Below, one piece after another: positions 9,980 through 18,662 of a stretch of DNA of 64,000 nucleotides. Position 1 is the first letter of the stretch; each line of letters begins with the position of its first letter. The DNA is taken from positions 36,601 to 100,600 of the forward strand of contig NZ_VUJW01000012.1 in NCBI RefSeq assembly GCF_008373765.1, written 5' to 3'. This DNA comes from Nocardioides antri. Lineage in GTDB: Bacteria; Actinomycetota; Actinomycetes; Propionibacteriales; Nocardioidaceae. The notes beneath the pieces were generated by a model. That model did no database searches. It saw nothing but the letters and a program-made list of their open reading frames with translations, and was not told the DNA's origin. Position numbers and translations under genes: made by a program.

Positions 9980-10007
9980 CATACCGTTGGTACGTACTGA
10001 CAGTATG
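9980..10007. promoter_or_regulatory. Concentric dyad, candidate TetR operator
   Basis: Outer arms CATAC (9980-9984) and GTATG (10003-10007) share exactly the same centre as the inner self-palindrome GTACGTAC (9990-9997). It lies between the divergent 9881 gene and the TetR gene at 10162. TetR regulators usually bind such a site near their own gene, so autoregulation and control of the divergent gene are plausible. Confidence 0.4.
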
Positions 10008-10161
10008 CGTCCGAATCCGGGTACGCCAAACACCCGGCCGCGTGATCCCCAACACCCGGAACCCCCGTACTTTCGGGGCTTTCGCGCACCATGTGGTGGG
10101 CGCCACTGACGCAGGTCACACTCGGGTCAGCAGAACGTGACGCACGACATATGCTGTCGCG

Positions 10162-10887
10162 GTGGCAAAGGCATCGGTGTCGAAACTGGTCCCCAAGGTG
10201 CCGAAGGTGCCGAGCGTGTCGGGGGCGACCCGCAGGGCGGCGTACTCCGCCTCCACCAAGCGCGCCCTGATCGACGTCGCCGAGGAGCGGTTCACCGAGC
10301 ACGGCTACGCCGCTGCCTCGCTCGACGCGATCGTCGCGGGCGCCCGGGTGACCAAGGGTGCTCTCTACCATCACTTCTCCGGCAAGCAGGCGCTGTTCGA
10401 GGCCGTCTTCGAGCGGGTCGAGGACGACGCCGCGAAGCGGATCCAGAAGGCGCTGCGGGGCCAGAAGGACCCGTGGGTGAAGGCGCTCGAGGGCCTCCGC
10501 GCGTTCCTCGACGTCGTGCAGGAGCCGCGCTACCGGCGGATCGTGATCCAGGAGGGCCCTGCCGTGCTCGGCTACGAGCGCTTCCGCGAGCAGGAGGAGC
10601 GCTCCACCTTCGCCAATGTGCTCGACATCGTGCGCTCGGTGCTCCAGGCGGGGCAGTGGGAGCTCGACGAGCCGATGCTCCAGACCTACGCCCGGATCTT
10701 CTTCGGCGCGATGTCGTCGGCCGGGGAGTCCGTCGCCACGGCGTCCGACCCCGAGGCGGCCGCCGAGCGGGTGGAGGTCGCGATCGCGTTCCTGCTCTCG
10801 GGCGTGCAGCTCATGGTCGAGAACGACGTCGCGATGCCGAACGGACTCGCGGCCGTCCCCGGTGGGGACGACCGCGAGGTCGACTGA
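10162..10887 (+). CDS. TetR-family transcriptional regulator
   Basis: 241 residues. After about 25 basic or flexible residues comes the TetR DNA-binding domain (KRALIDVAEERFTEHGYAAA, then ARVTKGALYHHFSGKQALFEAV). The C-terminal ligand domain is helical. A concentric dyad about 160 bases upstream is a candidate operator. Ligand and regulon are unknown; the divergent 9345-9881 gene is the most likely target. Confidence 0.9.
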   Translation: MAKASVSKLVPKVPKVPSVSGATRRAAYSASTKRALIDVAEERFTEHGYAAASLDAIVAGARVTKGALYHHFSGKQALFEAVFERVEDDAAKRIQKALRGQKDPWVKALEGLRAFLDVVQEPRYRRIVIQEGPAVLGYERFREQEERSTFANVLDIVRSVLQAGQWELDEPMLQTYARIFFGAMSSAGESVATASDPEAAAERVEVAIAFLLSGVQLMVENDVAMPNGLAAVPGGDDREVD

Positions 10888-10902
10888 GGAACGTCTCGGG
10901 AC

Positions 10903-11928
10903 CTACTTGCCGAAGGTGACGGAGCCGCCCTTGGCGTCGACGGGGACCAGCTCGATCCACACCCGGCCGGCGGGCACGGTCAGCTTGCCGTCCTTGGTCT
11001 CCAGCTCCAGGGCAGAGTCCAGCTTGTCCTTGCTCCACGTGCCCTCCACGACCTGGCCGCCGTGGAACAGCTGCGCCCTGCCGCTGCCCTCGAAGAGGGT
11101 CTCCGGCACCGGGTTGCCGGCAGGGTCGGTGTAGCCGGCGTCGCCGACCTCCACGCGCAGCACCAGCACGCTGTCGGCCGGGAACTCGTCGCCGCTTGCG
11201 GCGTGGGAGTTCTGGTTGACGTAGGTGCCGTTCTGGAACGTCCAGCTGGTCGCGTGCGAGCCGAAGTCCGCGGTCAGGGTGTTGGCCGGCTTGCCGTCGG
11301 GGAGGTCACCCTCGGTGCCCCACGGCAGGTAGTCGACCGGCCGCGCCTCCTCGCCGTCCTCCGCCGCCTTGGCGACCTTCTTCATGTCGGTGAAGAGGTT
11401 GTACGGCGCACTGCGGCTGGCCTCGCGGTAGTACCCGGCGCTGCCCTCGTTGAAGATCCGGATGCCGGCGTCGTTGATCCGCTTGACCGTCTCGCCGAAG
11501 CCGCCGCTGGCCACCATCGCCCCGTCGACCGGCGCCACGATGCCGATGTCGCTGGCTCGCAGCGACCGGACCGGGCCGACGTCGCCGGGGATGTCGGAGT
11601 AGTAGAACGCCGCGAGGCGGGTGATCCCGCCCTCGACGAGCTCCTCCACGACCAGGTCGGCGTGCGACAGACCGACCTGCGGCGAGCTGGCCTCGGTGTT
11701 GTCGAGCTTGAGCACGAGGACCGGGTGGTCCTGCTCGGCGGAGTCACCGCCCTGGACGGGGAGCCCGGTCAGCGGCCAGGTGTCGGGGTCTCCCTCGGAG
11801 CTGGCGACCGCCTTCGGGTCGTCGCCACCGTCGCCCTCGCTCTTGTCGTCTCCGCCGCAGGCGGCGAGGCCCAGGGTGAGAGCGGTCAGGGTGGCGGTGA
11901 TGCGGATGAGCTGGCGCGCGTCACGCAC
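10903..11928 (-). CDS. DUF3048 domain lipoprotein (YerB-like)
   Basis: 341 residues. The signal peptide ends in LGLAACGG (lipobox Cys near residue 24), followed by an acidic Gly/Asp linker. The DUF3048 core follows: PLTGLPV, VLVLKLDNTEASSPQVGLSHADLVVEE, TRLAAFYY, and GPVRSLRASDI. It is extracellular and membrane-anchored. The family is widespread in Gram-positives and has no settled function. Confidence 0.9.
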   Translation of the reverse strand: MRDARQLIRITATLTALTLGLAACGGDDKSEGDGGDDPKAVASSEGDPDTWPLTGLPVQGGDSAEQDHPVLVLKLDNTEASSPQVGLSHADLVVEELVEGGITRLAAFYYSDIPGDVGPVRSLRASDIGIVAPVDGAMVASGGFGETVKRINDAGIRIFNEGSAGYYREASRSAPYNLFTDMKKVAKAAEDGEEARPVDYLPWGTEGDLPDGKPANTLTADFGSHATSWTFQNGTYVNQNSHAASGDEFPADSVLVLRVEVGDAGYTDPAGNPVPETLFEGSGRAQLFHGGQVVEGTWSKDKLDSALELETKDGKLTVPAGRVWIELVPVDAKGGSVTFGK

Positions 11929-11978
11929 GTCGGACTCCCATCGGTCGGTGGTGGATGGTCGTTCTAGGAACTATTGGA

Positions 11979-12749
11979 TCAGGTGCCGAGGCTGATGCCG
12001 CCGTCGACGTACAGCGTCTGGCCGGTGATGTAGGACGCCTCGTCGCTGGCCAGGAAGCACACCGCTGCCGCGATGTCCTCCGGGTAGCCGACGCGGCGCA
12101 CCGGGTTGGCCTCGGCGTTGAGGCGGCGGAACTCGTCGACGTCCAGCTTGAGGCGGGCGGCGGTGGCGTCGGTCATCTCGGTGGCGATGAAGCCGGGCGC
12201 GACTGCGTTGGTGTTGATGCCGAACGGGCCGAGCTCGATGCCGAGCGTGCGGGTGAGGCCCTGGACGCCCATCTTCGCGGCGGAGTAGTTGGCCTGGCCG
12301 CGGTTGCCGAGCGCAGAGATGCTCGAGATGTTCACGATCTTGCCGTACTTCTGCTCCACGAAGTGCTTCTGGGCAGCCTTGGTCATGAGGAACGCGCCCT
12401 TGAGGTGCACGCCCATGACCAGGTCCCAGTCCTCCTCGGTCATCTTGAAGAGCAGGTTGTCACGGGTGATGCCGGCGTTGTTGACGAGGATGTGGATGCC
12501 GCCGAGGTCGGAGACGACCCGCTCGATCGCCGTGTCGACGGACGCGGAGTCGGAGACATTGGCCCCGACGCCGATCGCCTTGGCGCCGTCAGCGACGGGC
12601 AGCTTGGCGGCCGCCTCGCTCGCCGCGCCCTCGTCGAGGTCGACGATCGCGACCGACGCGCCCTCCTCGGCGAAGCGGGTGGCGGTGCCGAACCCGATCC
12701 CGCGTGCTGCTCCGGTGATCACGGCGACTCGTCCGTCGAAACGACCCAT
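11979..12749 (-). CDS. fabG: 3-oxoacyl-ACP reductase FabG-type SDR
   Basis: 256 residues. The Rossmann motif is TGAARGIG, followed by NNAGIT, the catalytic Ser in ISSISALGNRGQANYSAAK with Tyr and Lys as YSAAK, and the C-terminal GQTLYVDGG typical of FabG. It reduces 3-ketoacyl-ACP or a related ketone with NADPH. The ATG at 12749 begins MGRFDGRVAVITG. It stands alone, with no fatty-acid synthesis partners in view, so its exact substrate is open. Confidence 0.85.
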   Translation of the reverse strand: MGRFDGRVAVITGAARGIGFGTATRFAEEGASVAIVDLDEGAASEAAAKLPVADGAKAIGVGANVSDSASVDTAIERVVSDLGGIHILVNNAGITRDNLLFKMTEEDWDLVMGVHLKGAFLMTKAAQKHFVEQKYGKIVNISSISALGNRGQANYSAAKMGVQGLTRTLGIELGPFGINTNAVAPGFIATEMTDATAARLKLDVDEFRRLNAEANPVRRVGYPEDIAAAVCFLASDEASYITGQTLYVDGGISLGT

Positions 12750-12808
12750 GGCTGTTGTCTCCTCGCGTCCTCGCGTCTGGCGGCTCGACAGCCTACGGCC
12801 AGAACGGG

Positions 12809-13225
12809 TCACCCCGACCCGAGGGTCCGCCGCAGGAGATCGGCGTAGTCCGCGGCCTCGCCCTCGCGGTACTTCGTCCGCGGCCAGAAGAACCCGCGCA
12901 GGCCGTCGCCCTTCGTGCGGGGCACGACGTGGCAGTGCAGGTGGGGCACCGACTGGCTGACCACGTTGTTCATGGCGACGAAGCTGCCCTGCGCCCCGAG
13001 CCCGTCGACCACCGCCGAGGCCAGCCGCTGGGCGGCCGCGAGGAAGCCGTCCCGCAGGTCGGCCGGCAGGTCCGGCAGCGTCTCGACGTGGGTCCGGGGC
13101 ACCAGCAGGACGTGGCCCTTGAAGACCGGGCGGCGGTCCAGGAAGGCCATCAGGTCCGGCTCGTCGAGCACGACGTCGGCCGGGGTGTCCCCCGCGACGA
13201 TCTCGCAGAAGACACACCCGGCCAT
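12809..13225 (-). CDS. HIT family nucleotide hydrolase
   Basis: 138 residues. CVFCEIVAGD at the N-terminus and the histidine triad HLHCHVVPR (residues about 94-102) define the HIT family. The central His of the triad is the nucleophile. It probably acts on adenosine-derived nucleotides (Hint-like). It lies just beyond the GDPD gene on the same strand. Confidence 0.9.
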   Translation of the reverse strand: MAGCVFCEIVAGDTPADVVLDEPDLMAFLDRRPVFKGHVLLVPRTHVETLPDLPADLRDGFLAAAQRLASAVVDGLGAQGSFVAMNNVVSQSVPHLHCHVVPRTKGDGLRGFFWPRTKYREGEAADYADLLRRTLGSG

Positions 13226-13235
13226 GATCGAGAGG

Positions 13236-14363
13236 CTAGCCCGCGGTCCAGGCGTCGCGGGCGGCGACGCCCAGGTCCGGGTGGTCGGTGAAGAACGCGT
13301 CCACGCCGGCGTCGAGGTACGCCGAGACCTCGCACCCGAGGTCGCCGATCGCGTTGGGGTCGGTGCCGACCCGGCACTCGACCGGGAGGTACTGGTTCTC
13401 CGCCCGCATCGTCCAGACCACCACCGACAGACCCGCCCGGTGCGCCAGCCCGACGACGTTGGAGGGCGTGCCCAGCTCGTTGGCCGCGGTCCGCGGGACG
13501 ACCCAGAGCTTGTACGGCGCCAGCCAGTCGGCGTACCTCGCGATCTCCTTGACACCCTTCTTCGTCAGCATCGAGTCGTAGGTGACGCCGGTGCCGGCCG
13601 CGACCTGGTCGTACGGCGCCGTGCCCGACCCGTCGAGCAGCTGCGCGAGCGGGGTGTCGACCATCGCGTCGAGGTCCTGCAGGTTGCTGATCTCGAAGGA
13701 CTGGACGACGGCCGCGTCGTCGGCGTCGTCGAGGTCGTGCGCCTCGAGGGCCTCCGCGAGCGGCTCCTCCATCGAGAGGCCGATCGAGTCGAAGTAGGTG
13801 GGGTGCTTGGTCTCCGGGGCGATCCCGATCTCGCGACCGGTCTCGGCCTCGAGCTCCTCGACGAGCCCGATCACCTCCTCGAGGGTGGGCACCTCGTACA
13901 GGCCGTTGTAGGCGGTGTTGCCCGGCCGCACCGCGGGGATGCGCTCCTCCGCTCGCAGCGTCTTCAGCTCCGCGAGGGTGAAGTCCTCGGTGAACCAGCC
14001 GGTGACCGGCCGGCCGTCGATGGTCTTGGTGGTCCTGCGGTCGGCGAACTCGGGGTGCTGCTCGACGTCGGTGGTGCCGCTGATCTCGTTCTCGTGGCGG
14101 GCCACCAGGACGCCGTCCTTGGTCGGGACGAGGTCGGGCTCGACGTAGTCCGCGCCCTGGGCGACGGCGAGCTCGTAAGCGGCCAGCGTGTGCTCGGGGC
14201 GGTAGGCGGACGCGCCGCGGTGCCCGAGGACCAGCGGGTCGTCGACCTGCTCGACCGGGCGCGCGGCGTCGGCAGGGGCGGTCACGGGCGTGATCGCCAG
14301 CGCAGCCAGGGCGGAGGCGGCCACGAGGGCACACCGGGACGGGAGTGGGAACCGAGAGGTCAT
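13236..14363 (-). CDS. Secreted glycerophosphodiester phosphodiesterase
   Basis: 375 residues from ATG 14363. A Sec signal peptide (ALVAASALAALAITPVTAPADA) precedes the GDPD barrel. GHRGASAYRPEHTLAAY holds the catalytic HRG, DYVEPDLVPTKDGVLVARHE carries the metal-binding Glu/Asp and second His, and the C-terminal DAFFTDHPDL closes the domain. It probably hydrolyses glycerophosphodiesters outside the membrane to glycerol-3-phosphate. Confidence 0.9.
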   Translation of the reverse strand: MTSRFPLPSRCALVAASALAALAITPVTAPADAARPVEQVDDPLVLGHRGASAYRPEHTLAAYELAVAQGADYVEPDLVPTKDGVLVARHENEISGTTDVEQHPEFADRRTTKTIDGRPVTGWFTEDFTLAELKTLRAEERIPAVRPGNTAYNGLYEVPTLEEVIGLVEELEAETGREIGIAPETKHPTYFDSIGLSMEEPLAEALEAHDLDDADDAAVVQSFEISNLQDLDAMVDTPLAQLLDGSGTAPYDQVAAGTGVTYDSMLTKKGVKEIARYADWLAPYKLWVVPRTAANELGTPSNVVGLAHRAGLSVVVWTMRAENQYLPVECRVGTDPNAIGDLGCEVSAYLDAGVDAFFTDHPDLGVAARDAWTAG

Positions 14364-14445
14364 GGCGTCACCTGACCAGCCGGAGGTGGCGGCCGGCTGA
14401 GCGCACGGTGAACGCTGATCGCCCTGAGGCACGTACGTTGGTGAC

Positions 14446-15105
14446 ATGCGCGTCGCGATCGTCGGTGGCCACGGACAGATAGCCCGCCTGCTCCACCCGC
14501 TCCTCGTCACGGCCGGTCACGCGCCGGTCGCGCTGGTGCGCAACGAGCACTACCGCAGCGACCTCGAGGACGCCGGAGCAGAGGTGCGGCTGCTCGACAT
14601 CGAGCAGGACGAGGCGCCCGCGTTCGCCCGGGCGTTCGACGGGTGCGACGCCGTGGTCTTCGCGGCGGGTGGCGGACCGGACGGCAACAAGGAGCGCAAG
14701 CGAACCGTCGACCTCGAGGGGTCGTTGAAGTCCGTCGAGGGCGCGCGCCTCGCCGGGATCCGGCGGTTCGTGCAGGTGTCGGCGATCGATGTCGACAAAC
14801 CGGTCCCCGCGGACTCGGGCGACGTCTGGAGGGCCTACGTCGAGGCCAAGCGCGACGCCGACGCGGCGCTGCGAGCGTCCGACCTCGACTGGACGATCGT
14901 CCGACCGGGACTGCTCACCGACGACCCGCCGACCGGACGGGTGGCGCTCGGATCGGACGTGGATCGGGCGCCGGTCCCGCGCGCCGACGTCGCAGCAGTC
15001 CTCGCGGCCGTGCAGGAGGACGCTTCCTCGGTGGGGCACCAATGGAACCTGGTGGCCGGCGACGTACCCGTGCGTGACGCCGTTGCGCAGGCCGCCGCGG
15101 GCTAG
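14446..15105 (+). CDS. NAD(P)-binding SDR-like protein
   Basis: 219 residues. The N-terminal Rossmann motif is GGHGQIARLL, followed by VFAAGGGPDGNKERKRTVDLEGSLK and WTIVRPGLLTDDP. This matches the NAD(P)H-binding atypical SDR (YwnB/HSCARG-like) group. The usual YxxxK is changed to YVEAK. The substrate is unknown. Confidence 0.82.
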   Translation: MRVAIVGGHGQIARLLHPLLVTAGHAPVALVRNEHYRSDLEDAGAEVRLLDIEQDEAPAFARAFDGCDAVVFAAGGGPDGNKERKRTVDLEGSLKSVEGARLAGIRRFVQVSAIDVDKPVPADSGDVWRAYVEAKRDADAALRASDLDWTIVRPGLLTDDPPTGRVALGSDVDRAPVPRADVAAVLAAVQEDASSVGHQWNLVAGDVPVRDAVAQAAAG

Positions 15106-15110
15106 GGGCT

Positions 15111-16313
15111 GTGCTCCCGGGATCGAGGCCACCGGGCTCCGCCACGCTGGCAGCGATCGTGCTCGCCGTGGGGATGACCGCCTGCAGCGGTGACTCATCC
15201 GACGACGGACCCCCGGCGACACCGGCCGTGTCCGAGGTGCGCGTCGAGTGGAGGGAGGTCGCGCTGCCGGAGGCACCCCGCGGCCGAAGGGTCGCCGTGC
15301 GCGATGCGGCATGGTGCGGCGACCGGTGGGTCGTCGTGGGCGGGCTCCTCGGTCCGGGCGGTGCGAGCCGGCCGGCGGCGTGGACGTCCCCCGACGGCCG
15401 GTCCTGGGGGGAGGTCCGCTTCCCGACGTCGACGTACTGGGGCGGCCGCGCTGTGCTCGCCACCGTCGCGTGCCGCGGGACGGTCCCGGTCGCGGTCGGG
15501 GCGATGTCCGGGGGCGCGCACGGCAACCCGCGGGTCGTGACCTTCCGGCCCGAGGGTCGCGGCGTGTGGGTCGACGTGGCCGCTCCCTTCGAGCAGTACG
15601 GCGGCCCGTCGGCCGTCAACGTCGGGCCGGTGACGTCGGGGGACGACGGGTGGCTGATCACCGGCAACCGGCGGACCGGCCCGGCGGCCTGGGTCGCTGT
15701 CTCCCCGCGCCGCTTCCACCTGGTCGAGCGCGCGCCGGGGCTGGTCGGTGACGGCTCCGACGCACCGTTGGCACGCGGCGCGGTGTGGGACGGGTCGGGA
15801 TGGACGATCGTCGGCGGTAGCACCGGCGAGGACGCCCTCGACCGGGTGCCGGTGGCGTGGCGTTCGACGAACGGCCGCGACTGGGTGCGGGAGCCGGTGC
15901 CGGACACCGCCGAGTACGACGACCTCTACCGGGCCGTCCTGCTCGAGGGCTCGGTCGTGGCCGTCGGGGTGCGCGGTCCCGGGTTCGGGAGCTGGGTGCG
16001 CGACGGCGCCGGCTGGCACCGTGCCGGGGCCTTCGGCGGGGCCGACCCGGAGGCGCCCGGCGCGCCGGCGGTCACGAGCGCGACCAGCGGGCCGGGCGGG
16101 GTGCTGACCACGGTGACCGACGGCGCGGTGTCCGAGCTGTGGGGCTCCGTCGACGGCACGACGTGGTCGCGGGTGGAGCTCCCGGCAGCGCCGGCAGGCG
16201 ACGGGGCATTGGCTGTTGCCTCCTCCGACGCCGCGGTGCTCCTCGTCGCTGATGGCGGAGACGGCAGCCAGGCGTGGATCGCGCACTGGCCCGACCTCGA
16301 GGGCGCGGGATGA
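15111..16313 (+). CDS. Lipoprotein of unknown function with repeated Trp-rich beta units
   Basis: 400 residues from GTG 15111. The signal peptide ends in GMTACSG (lipobox Cys near residue 25). The mature part has repeated segments of the kind WTSPDGRSWGEV, WRSTNGRDWVRE and WGSVDGTTWSRV, resembling a sialidase/BNR-like beta-propeller. It is probably surface-anchored. No enzymatic motif is identified. Confidence 0.75.
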   Translation: MLPGSRPPGSATLAAIVLAVGMTACSGDSSDDGPPATPAVSEVRVEWREVALPEAPRGRRVAVRDAAWCGDRWVVVGGLLGPGGASRPAAWTSPDGRSWGEVRFPTSTYWGGRAVLATVACRGTVPVAVGAMSGGAHGNPRVVTFRPEGRGVWVDVAAPFEQYGGPSAVNVGPVTSGDDGWLITGNRRTGPAAWVAVSPRRFHLVERAPGLVGDGSDAPLARGAVWDGSGWTIVGGSTGEDALDRVPVAWRSTNGRDWVREPVPDTAEYDDLYRAVLLEGSVVAVGVRGPGFGSWVRDGAGWHRAGAFGGADPEAPGAPAVTSATSGPGGVLTTVTDGAVSELWGSVDGTTWSRVELPAAPAGDGALAVASSDAAVLLVADGGDGSQAWIAHWPDLEGAG

Positions 16314-16340
16314 TCTGTTGGCCGCCGTCTGGGGCTGGCT

Positions 16341-16586
16341 CTAGTCCTCTGCAAGCTGCTCGAACGAGCCGACCCGGAGCACCTTGACCTCGAGCTCGTC
16401 GATCACGAGCCTCTTGATCCGGCCCTCGCCGAGGGCGAGCCGACCGATCGCCACCGCCCCCACGGCGACGGCTCCGATGGCCAGAGCGCCGAGCGCGGCA
16501 GCACCGACGGCCGAGGCGCCGTACGCCGACGCCCCCATCGCGAGACTGCCCTTCACCTTGGGCACGAGGTCGACAACCGGCTCCAT
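16341..16586 (-). CDS. Small Ala/Gly-rich protein
   Basis: 81 residues. The central stretch consists of alternating Ala-Gly-Val-Leu steps (GAAALGALAIGAVAVGAVAI), hydrophobic enough to be membrane-associated or a beta-helix-like strip, then a charged tail (RIKRLVIDELEVKVLRVG). This pentapeptide-like pattern occurs in many small actinobacterial proteins. The function is unknown. Confidence 0.6.
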   Translation of the reverse strand: MEPVVDLVPKVKGSLAMGASAYGASAVGAAALGALAIGAVAVGAVAIGRLALGEGRIKRLVIDELEVKVLRVGSFEQLAED

Positions 16587-16626
16587 GAGGCGATCGTGCC
16601 ACGGCTAGGTGCGGTGGGTGCCGGGG

Positions 16627-16719
16627 TTGTCCGCCTCTCCCGCGGGTTGTCCGCCTCTCCCGCGGGTTGTCCTCCTCTCCCGCGGGTTGTCCGCCTCTCC
16701 CGCGGGTTGTCCGCCTCTG
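16627..16719. repeat. 20-bp tandem repeat, about 4.6 copies
   Basis: The unit TTGTCCGCCTCTCCCGCGGG starts at 16627, 16647, 16667, 16687 and 16707. The only internal change is G to T in the third unit (TTGTCCTCC); the last unit is partial. It lies between the 16341-16586 gene and the ssrA terminator. Near-identity indicates recent expansion or homogenisation. Confidence 0.9.
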
Positions 16720-16734
16720 CAGTGGCCGACAACC

Positions 16735-16766
16735 CGTGGAATACCCGGTCGACCGGGTATTCCACG
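16735..16766. repeat. Perfect 32-bp palindrome
   Basis: The half CGTGGAATACCCGGTC is followed immediately by its exact reverse complement, with no spacer. It sits 16 bases after the tandem repeat and just beyond the ssrA terminator. It could be a cruciform, a protein-binding site or a residual mobile-element end. Confidence 0.92.
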
Positions 16767-16782
16767 CCCCACCGCACGCCCC

Positions 16783-16817
16783 AAAAAAGACAACGGCGGC
16801 GCCGCAAGGCGCCGCCG
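16783..16817 (-). terminator. Rho-independent terminator of ssrA
   Basis: On the minus strand a 10-bp perfect GC stem (CGGCGGCGCC, loop TTGC, GGCGCCGCCG) is followed by TTGTC and a run of six T residues. It lies 11 bases beyond the tmRNA 3' end. Confidence 0.92.
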
Positions 16818-16827
16818 ATGCGTCATG

Positions 16828-17192
16828 TGGAGCTGGCGGGAATCGAACCCGCGTCCTCGAGCGTCGAACCAGGTCTTCTCCGGGTGCAGTCAGTGATGTC
16901 GTTTTATCGGCCCCGGCGCTCGCACTGACACGTCGCCGACAGGCCTAGTCGGGAAAGAGTCCCGGCCGACCCTCCCGACGGGGGTCTGGCCAGCAAGTCT
17001 CCTAGTCGACGCCAGGATCAGGGACGGAGACGGATGCCCTGTCTGACGCTTCGATCACCGCTCAGGCGGCGAGAGCGAAGGACTGCTTGTTGTTGGCAGT
17101 TATTGGTTTCCAGCGATCGTTTACGAGATGACGCTGGCTCCTCGACCCGCTTCCCCTGGAACTAACGTCCCAAGTCGAAACCGATCAGCCCC
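16828..17192 (-). ncRNA. ssrA: Transfer-messenger RNA (tmRNA)
   Basis: The 5' end GGGGCTGATCGGTTTCGAC and the 3' end GGTTCGATTCCCGCCAGCTCCA form the tRNA-like domain; the acceptor stem GGGGCTG/CAGCTCC pairs with one G-U. The terminal CCA is not encoded. The resume region lies at 17097-17062 and encodes the tag ANNKQSFALAA followed by TGA, close to the actinobacterial consensus ending in FALAA. It rescues stalled ribosomes with SmpB, encoded nearby at 18111. Confidence 0.96.
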
Positions 17193-17196
17193 TCTT

Positions 17197-17224
17197 GAGT
17201 TATGTGTCCATCTTACGGTTCCAA
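17197..17224 (-). promoter_or_regulatory. Putative ssrA promoter
   Basis: On the minus strand TTGGAA (17224-17219) and TAACTC (17202-17197) are separated by 16 bases and end 4 bases before the tmRNA 5' end. The -10 is imperfect, so this is tentative. Confidence 0.4.
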
Positions 17225-17236
17225 CCGACAGAACGC

Positions 17237-18118
17237 TCACGGGATTCCCAGCAGCCGCGCCGCGTTGCCCCAGCACACCGCCCGCAGCCAGTCGTCGCCG
17301 AGGCCCAGGCCAGCGAGCCACCCGAGCTGGTCGACGTAGGCGAACGGCAGCGTGGGAAAGTCCGAGCCGTACACCACCCGCCCCTGGAGCGCCGCGAGCC
17401 GCGGGAGCAGCTCCCGCGGATAGACGTGGCGCTCGGCGAAGAAGTCGGTGAACGCCATCGAGGTGTCGAGGTGGACGCCGTCGTACTGCTCGGCCAGCTC
17501 GAGGAACGCCTCGGCCTCCGGGGTGCCCATGTGCGCGACGACCAGCACCAGCCGCGGGAACCGGGCCAGCAGCCGCGCCGTCGACGCGGGACCGGTGAAC
17601 TCGTTGCCGACGGGGCCGGAGCCGGCGTGCACGACGACCGGCGTCCCGGCACTCTCGAGGGTCTTCCACACCGGGTCGAGCAACGGGTCATCGAGGTGGA
17701 ACTCCCCCACCTGCAGGTGGATCTTGAAGACCCGGACGCCGTCGGCGACCAGGTCCTCGACGTACGCCGGCGCCTCGGGCTCCGGGTAGAACGTGGCGGT
17801 CCACAGCGCCTCGGGCACGTCGGCGGCGAAGGCACGCGACCACTCGTTGAGGTACGACGCCACCCCGGGCTTGTGGGCGTAGGGAAGGGTCGGGTAGCAC
17901 CGGACGCCGAAGTCGCGCAGCAGCGCGGCCCGCTCCTCCTGCGACTGCCGGTAGCGGATCGGCCATGGCCGCCCGATCTTGGCGCCGCCGGTGTCGAACT
18001 CGCGCCAGACGGCGCGCTCGATCGGCGGCGGCAGGAAGTGGACGTGGAGGTCGATCAGCCCGGGCAGGCCGAGGTCCTGCCAGAACGCCCGGACCCACCC
18101 GGCCTCGGCGTCAGTCAC
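17237..18118 (-). CDS. Amidohydrolase (amidohydrolase_2 family)
   Basis: 293 residues. The metal-binding motif is [11 protein letters not shown] near residue 23. [24 protein letters not shown] and VVAHMGTPE supply the further His ligands, and [10 protein letters not shown] the catalytic Asp. This is a complete TIM-barrel metal hydrolase/decarboxylase-type site. The substrate is unknown. Its first 8 bases overlap the end of smpB, suggesting co-transcription. Confidence 0.87.
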   Translation of the reverse strand: MTDAEAGWVRAFWQDLGLPGLIDLHVHFLPPPIERAVWREFDTGGAKIGRPWPIRYRQSQEERAALLRDFGVRCYPTLPYAHKPGVASYLNEWSRAFAADVPEALWTATFYPEPEAPAYVEDLVADGVRVFKIHLQVGEFHLDDPLLDPVWKTLESAGTPVVVHAGSGPVGNEFTGPASTARLLARFPRLVLVVAHMGTPEAEAFLELAEQYDGVHLDTSMAFTDFFAERHVYPRELLPRLAALQGRVVYGSDFPTLPFAYVDQLGWLAGLGLGDDWLRAVCWGNAARLLGIP

Positions 18119-18620
18119 TCAGGCCCTTGAGCCGTCGCCCCAGCTCCTGCTGCTTCTCGCGGTCGAACTCGCGGGCGGCGATGGACTGCCGCTTGTCCCA
18201 GGACTTCTTGCCCTTCGCGAGGCCGATCTCGACCTTTGCGCGGCCCTTCACGAAGTAGAGCGACAGCGGGATGACGGTGTGCCCCTTCTCGCTGACCTTC
18301 CGCTCGATCTTCTCGATCTCGGCGCGGTGGAGCAGGAGCTTGCGCTTGCGGCGCGCGGCGTGGTTGGTCCAGGTGCCCTGGGCGTACTCCGGGATGTGCA
18401 CGCCGTGCAGCCAGGCCTCGCCGCCGTCGATGTCGACGAAGCCGTCGGTCAGGTTGGCCCGTCCGAGCCGCAGCGACTTCACCTCGGTGCCCTGGAGGAC
18501 CAGGCCGGCCTCGAAGACGTCCTCGACGTGGTAGTCGTGGCGCGCCTTCTTGTTGGACGCGACGAGCTTGCGCTGCTCGCCTGCGTCCTTCGCACCGGTC
18601 TTCCCGGACTTCCCAGCCAT
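18111..18620 (-). CDS. smpB: SsrA-binding protein SmpB
   Basis: 169 residues. It contains [44 protein letters not shown] and the C-terminal [10 protein letters not shown] motif that inserts into the decoding centre. An N-terminal Lys/Gly-rich extension ([14 protein letters not shown]) is additional to the core. It delivers tmRNA to stalled ribosomes. ssrA lies 0.9 kb downstream on the same strand. Confidence 0.97.
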   Translation of the reverse strand: MAGKSGKTGAKDAGEQRKLVASNKKARHDYHVEDVFEAGLVLQGTEVKSLRLGRANLTDGFVDIDGGEAWLHGVHIPEYAQGTWTNHAARRKRKLLLHRAEIEKIERKVSEKGHTVIPLSLYFVKGRAKVEIGLAKGKKSWDKRQSIAAREFDREKQQELGRRLKGLSD

Positions 18621-18662
18621 TCGGCCATTCTCCCAGGCTGGGTCAACGGGTTTGGCTACGCC

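Noticed and set aside
16627-16719. Possible CRISPR array
   Set aside because: The 20-base units are directly adjacent with no spacers, and no cas genes are present.
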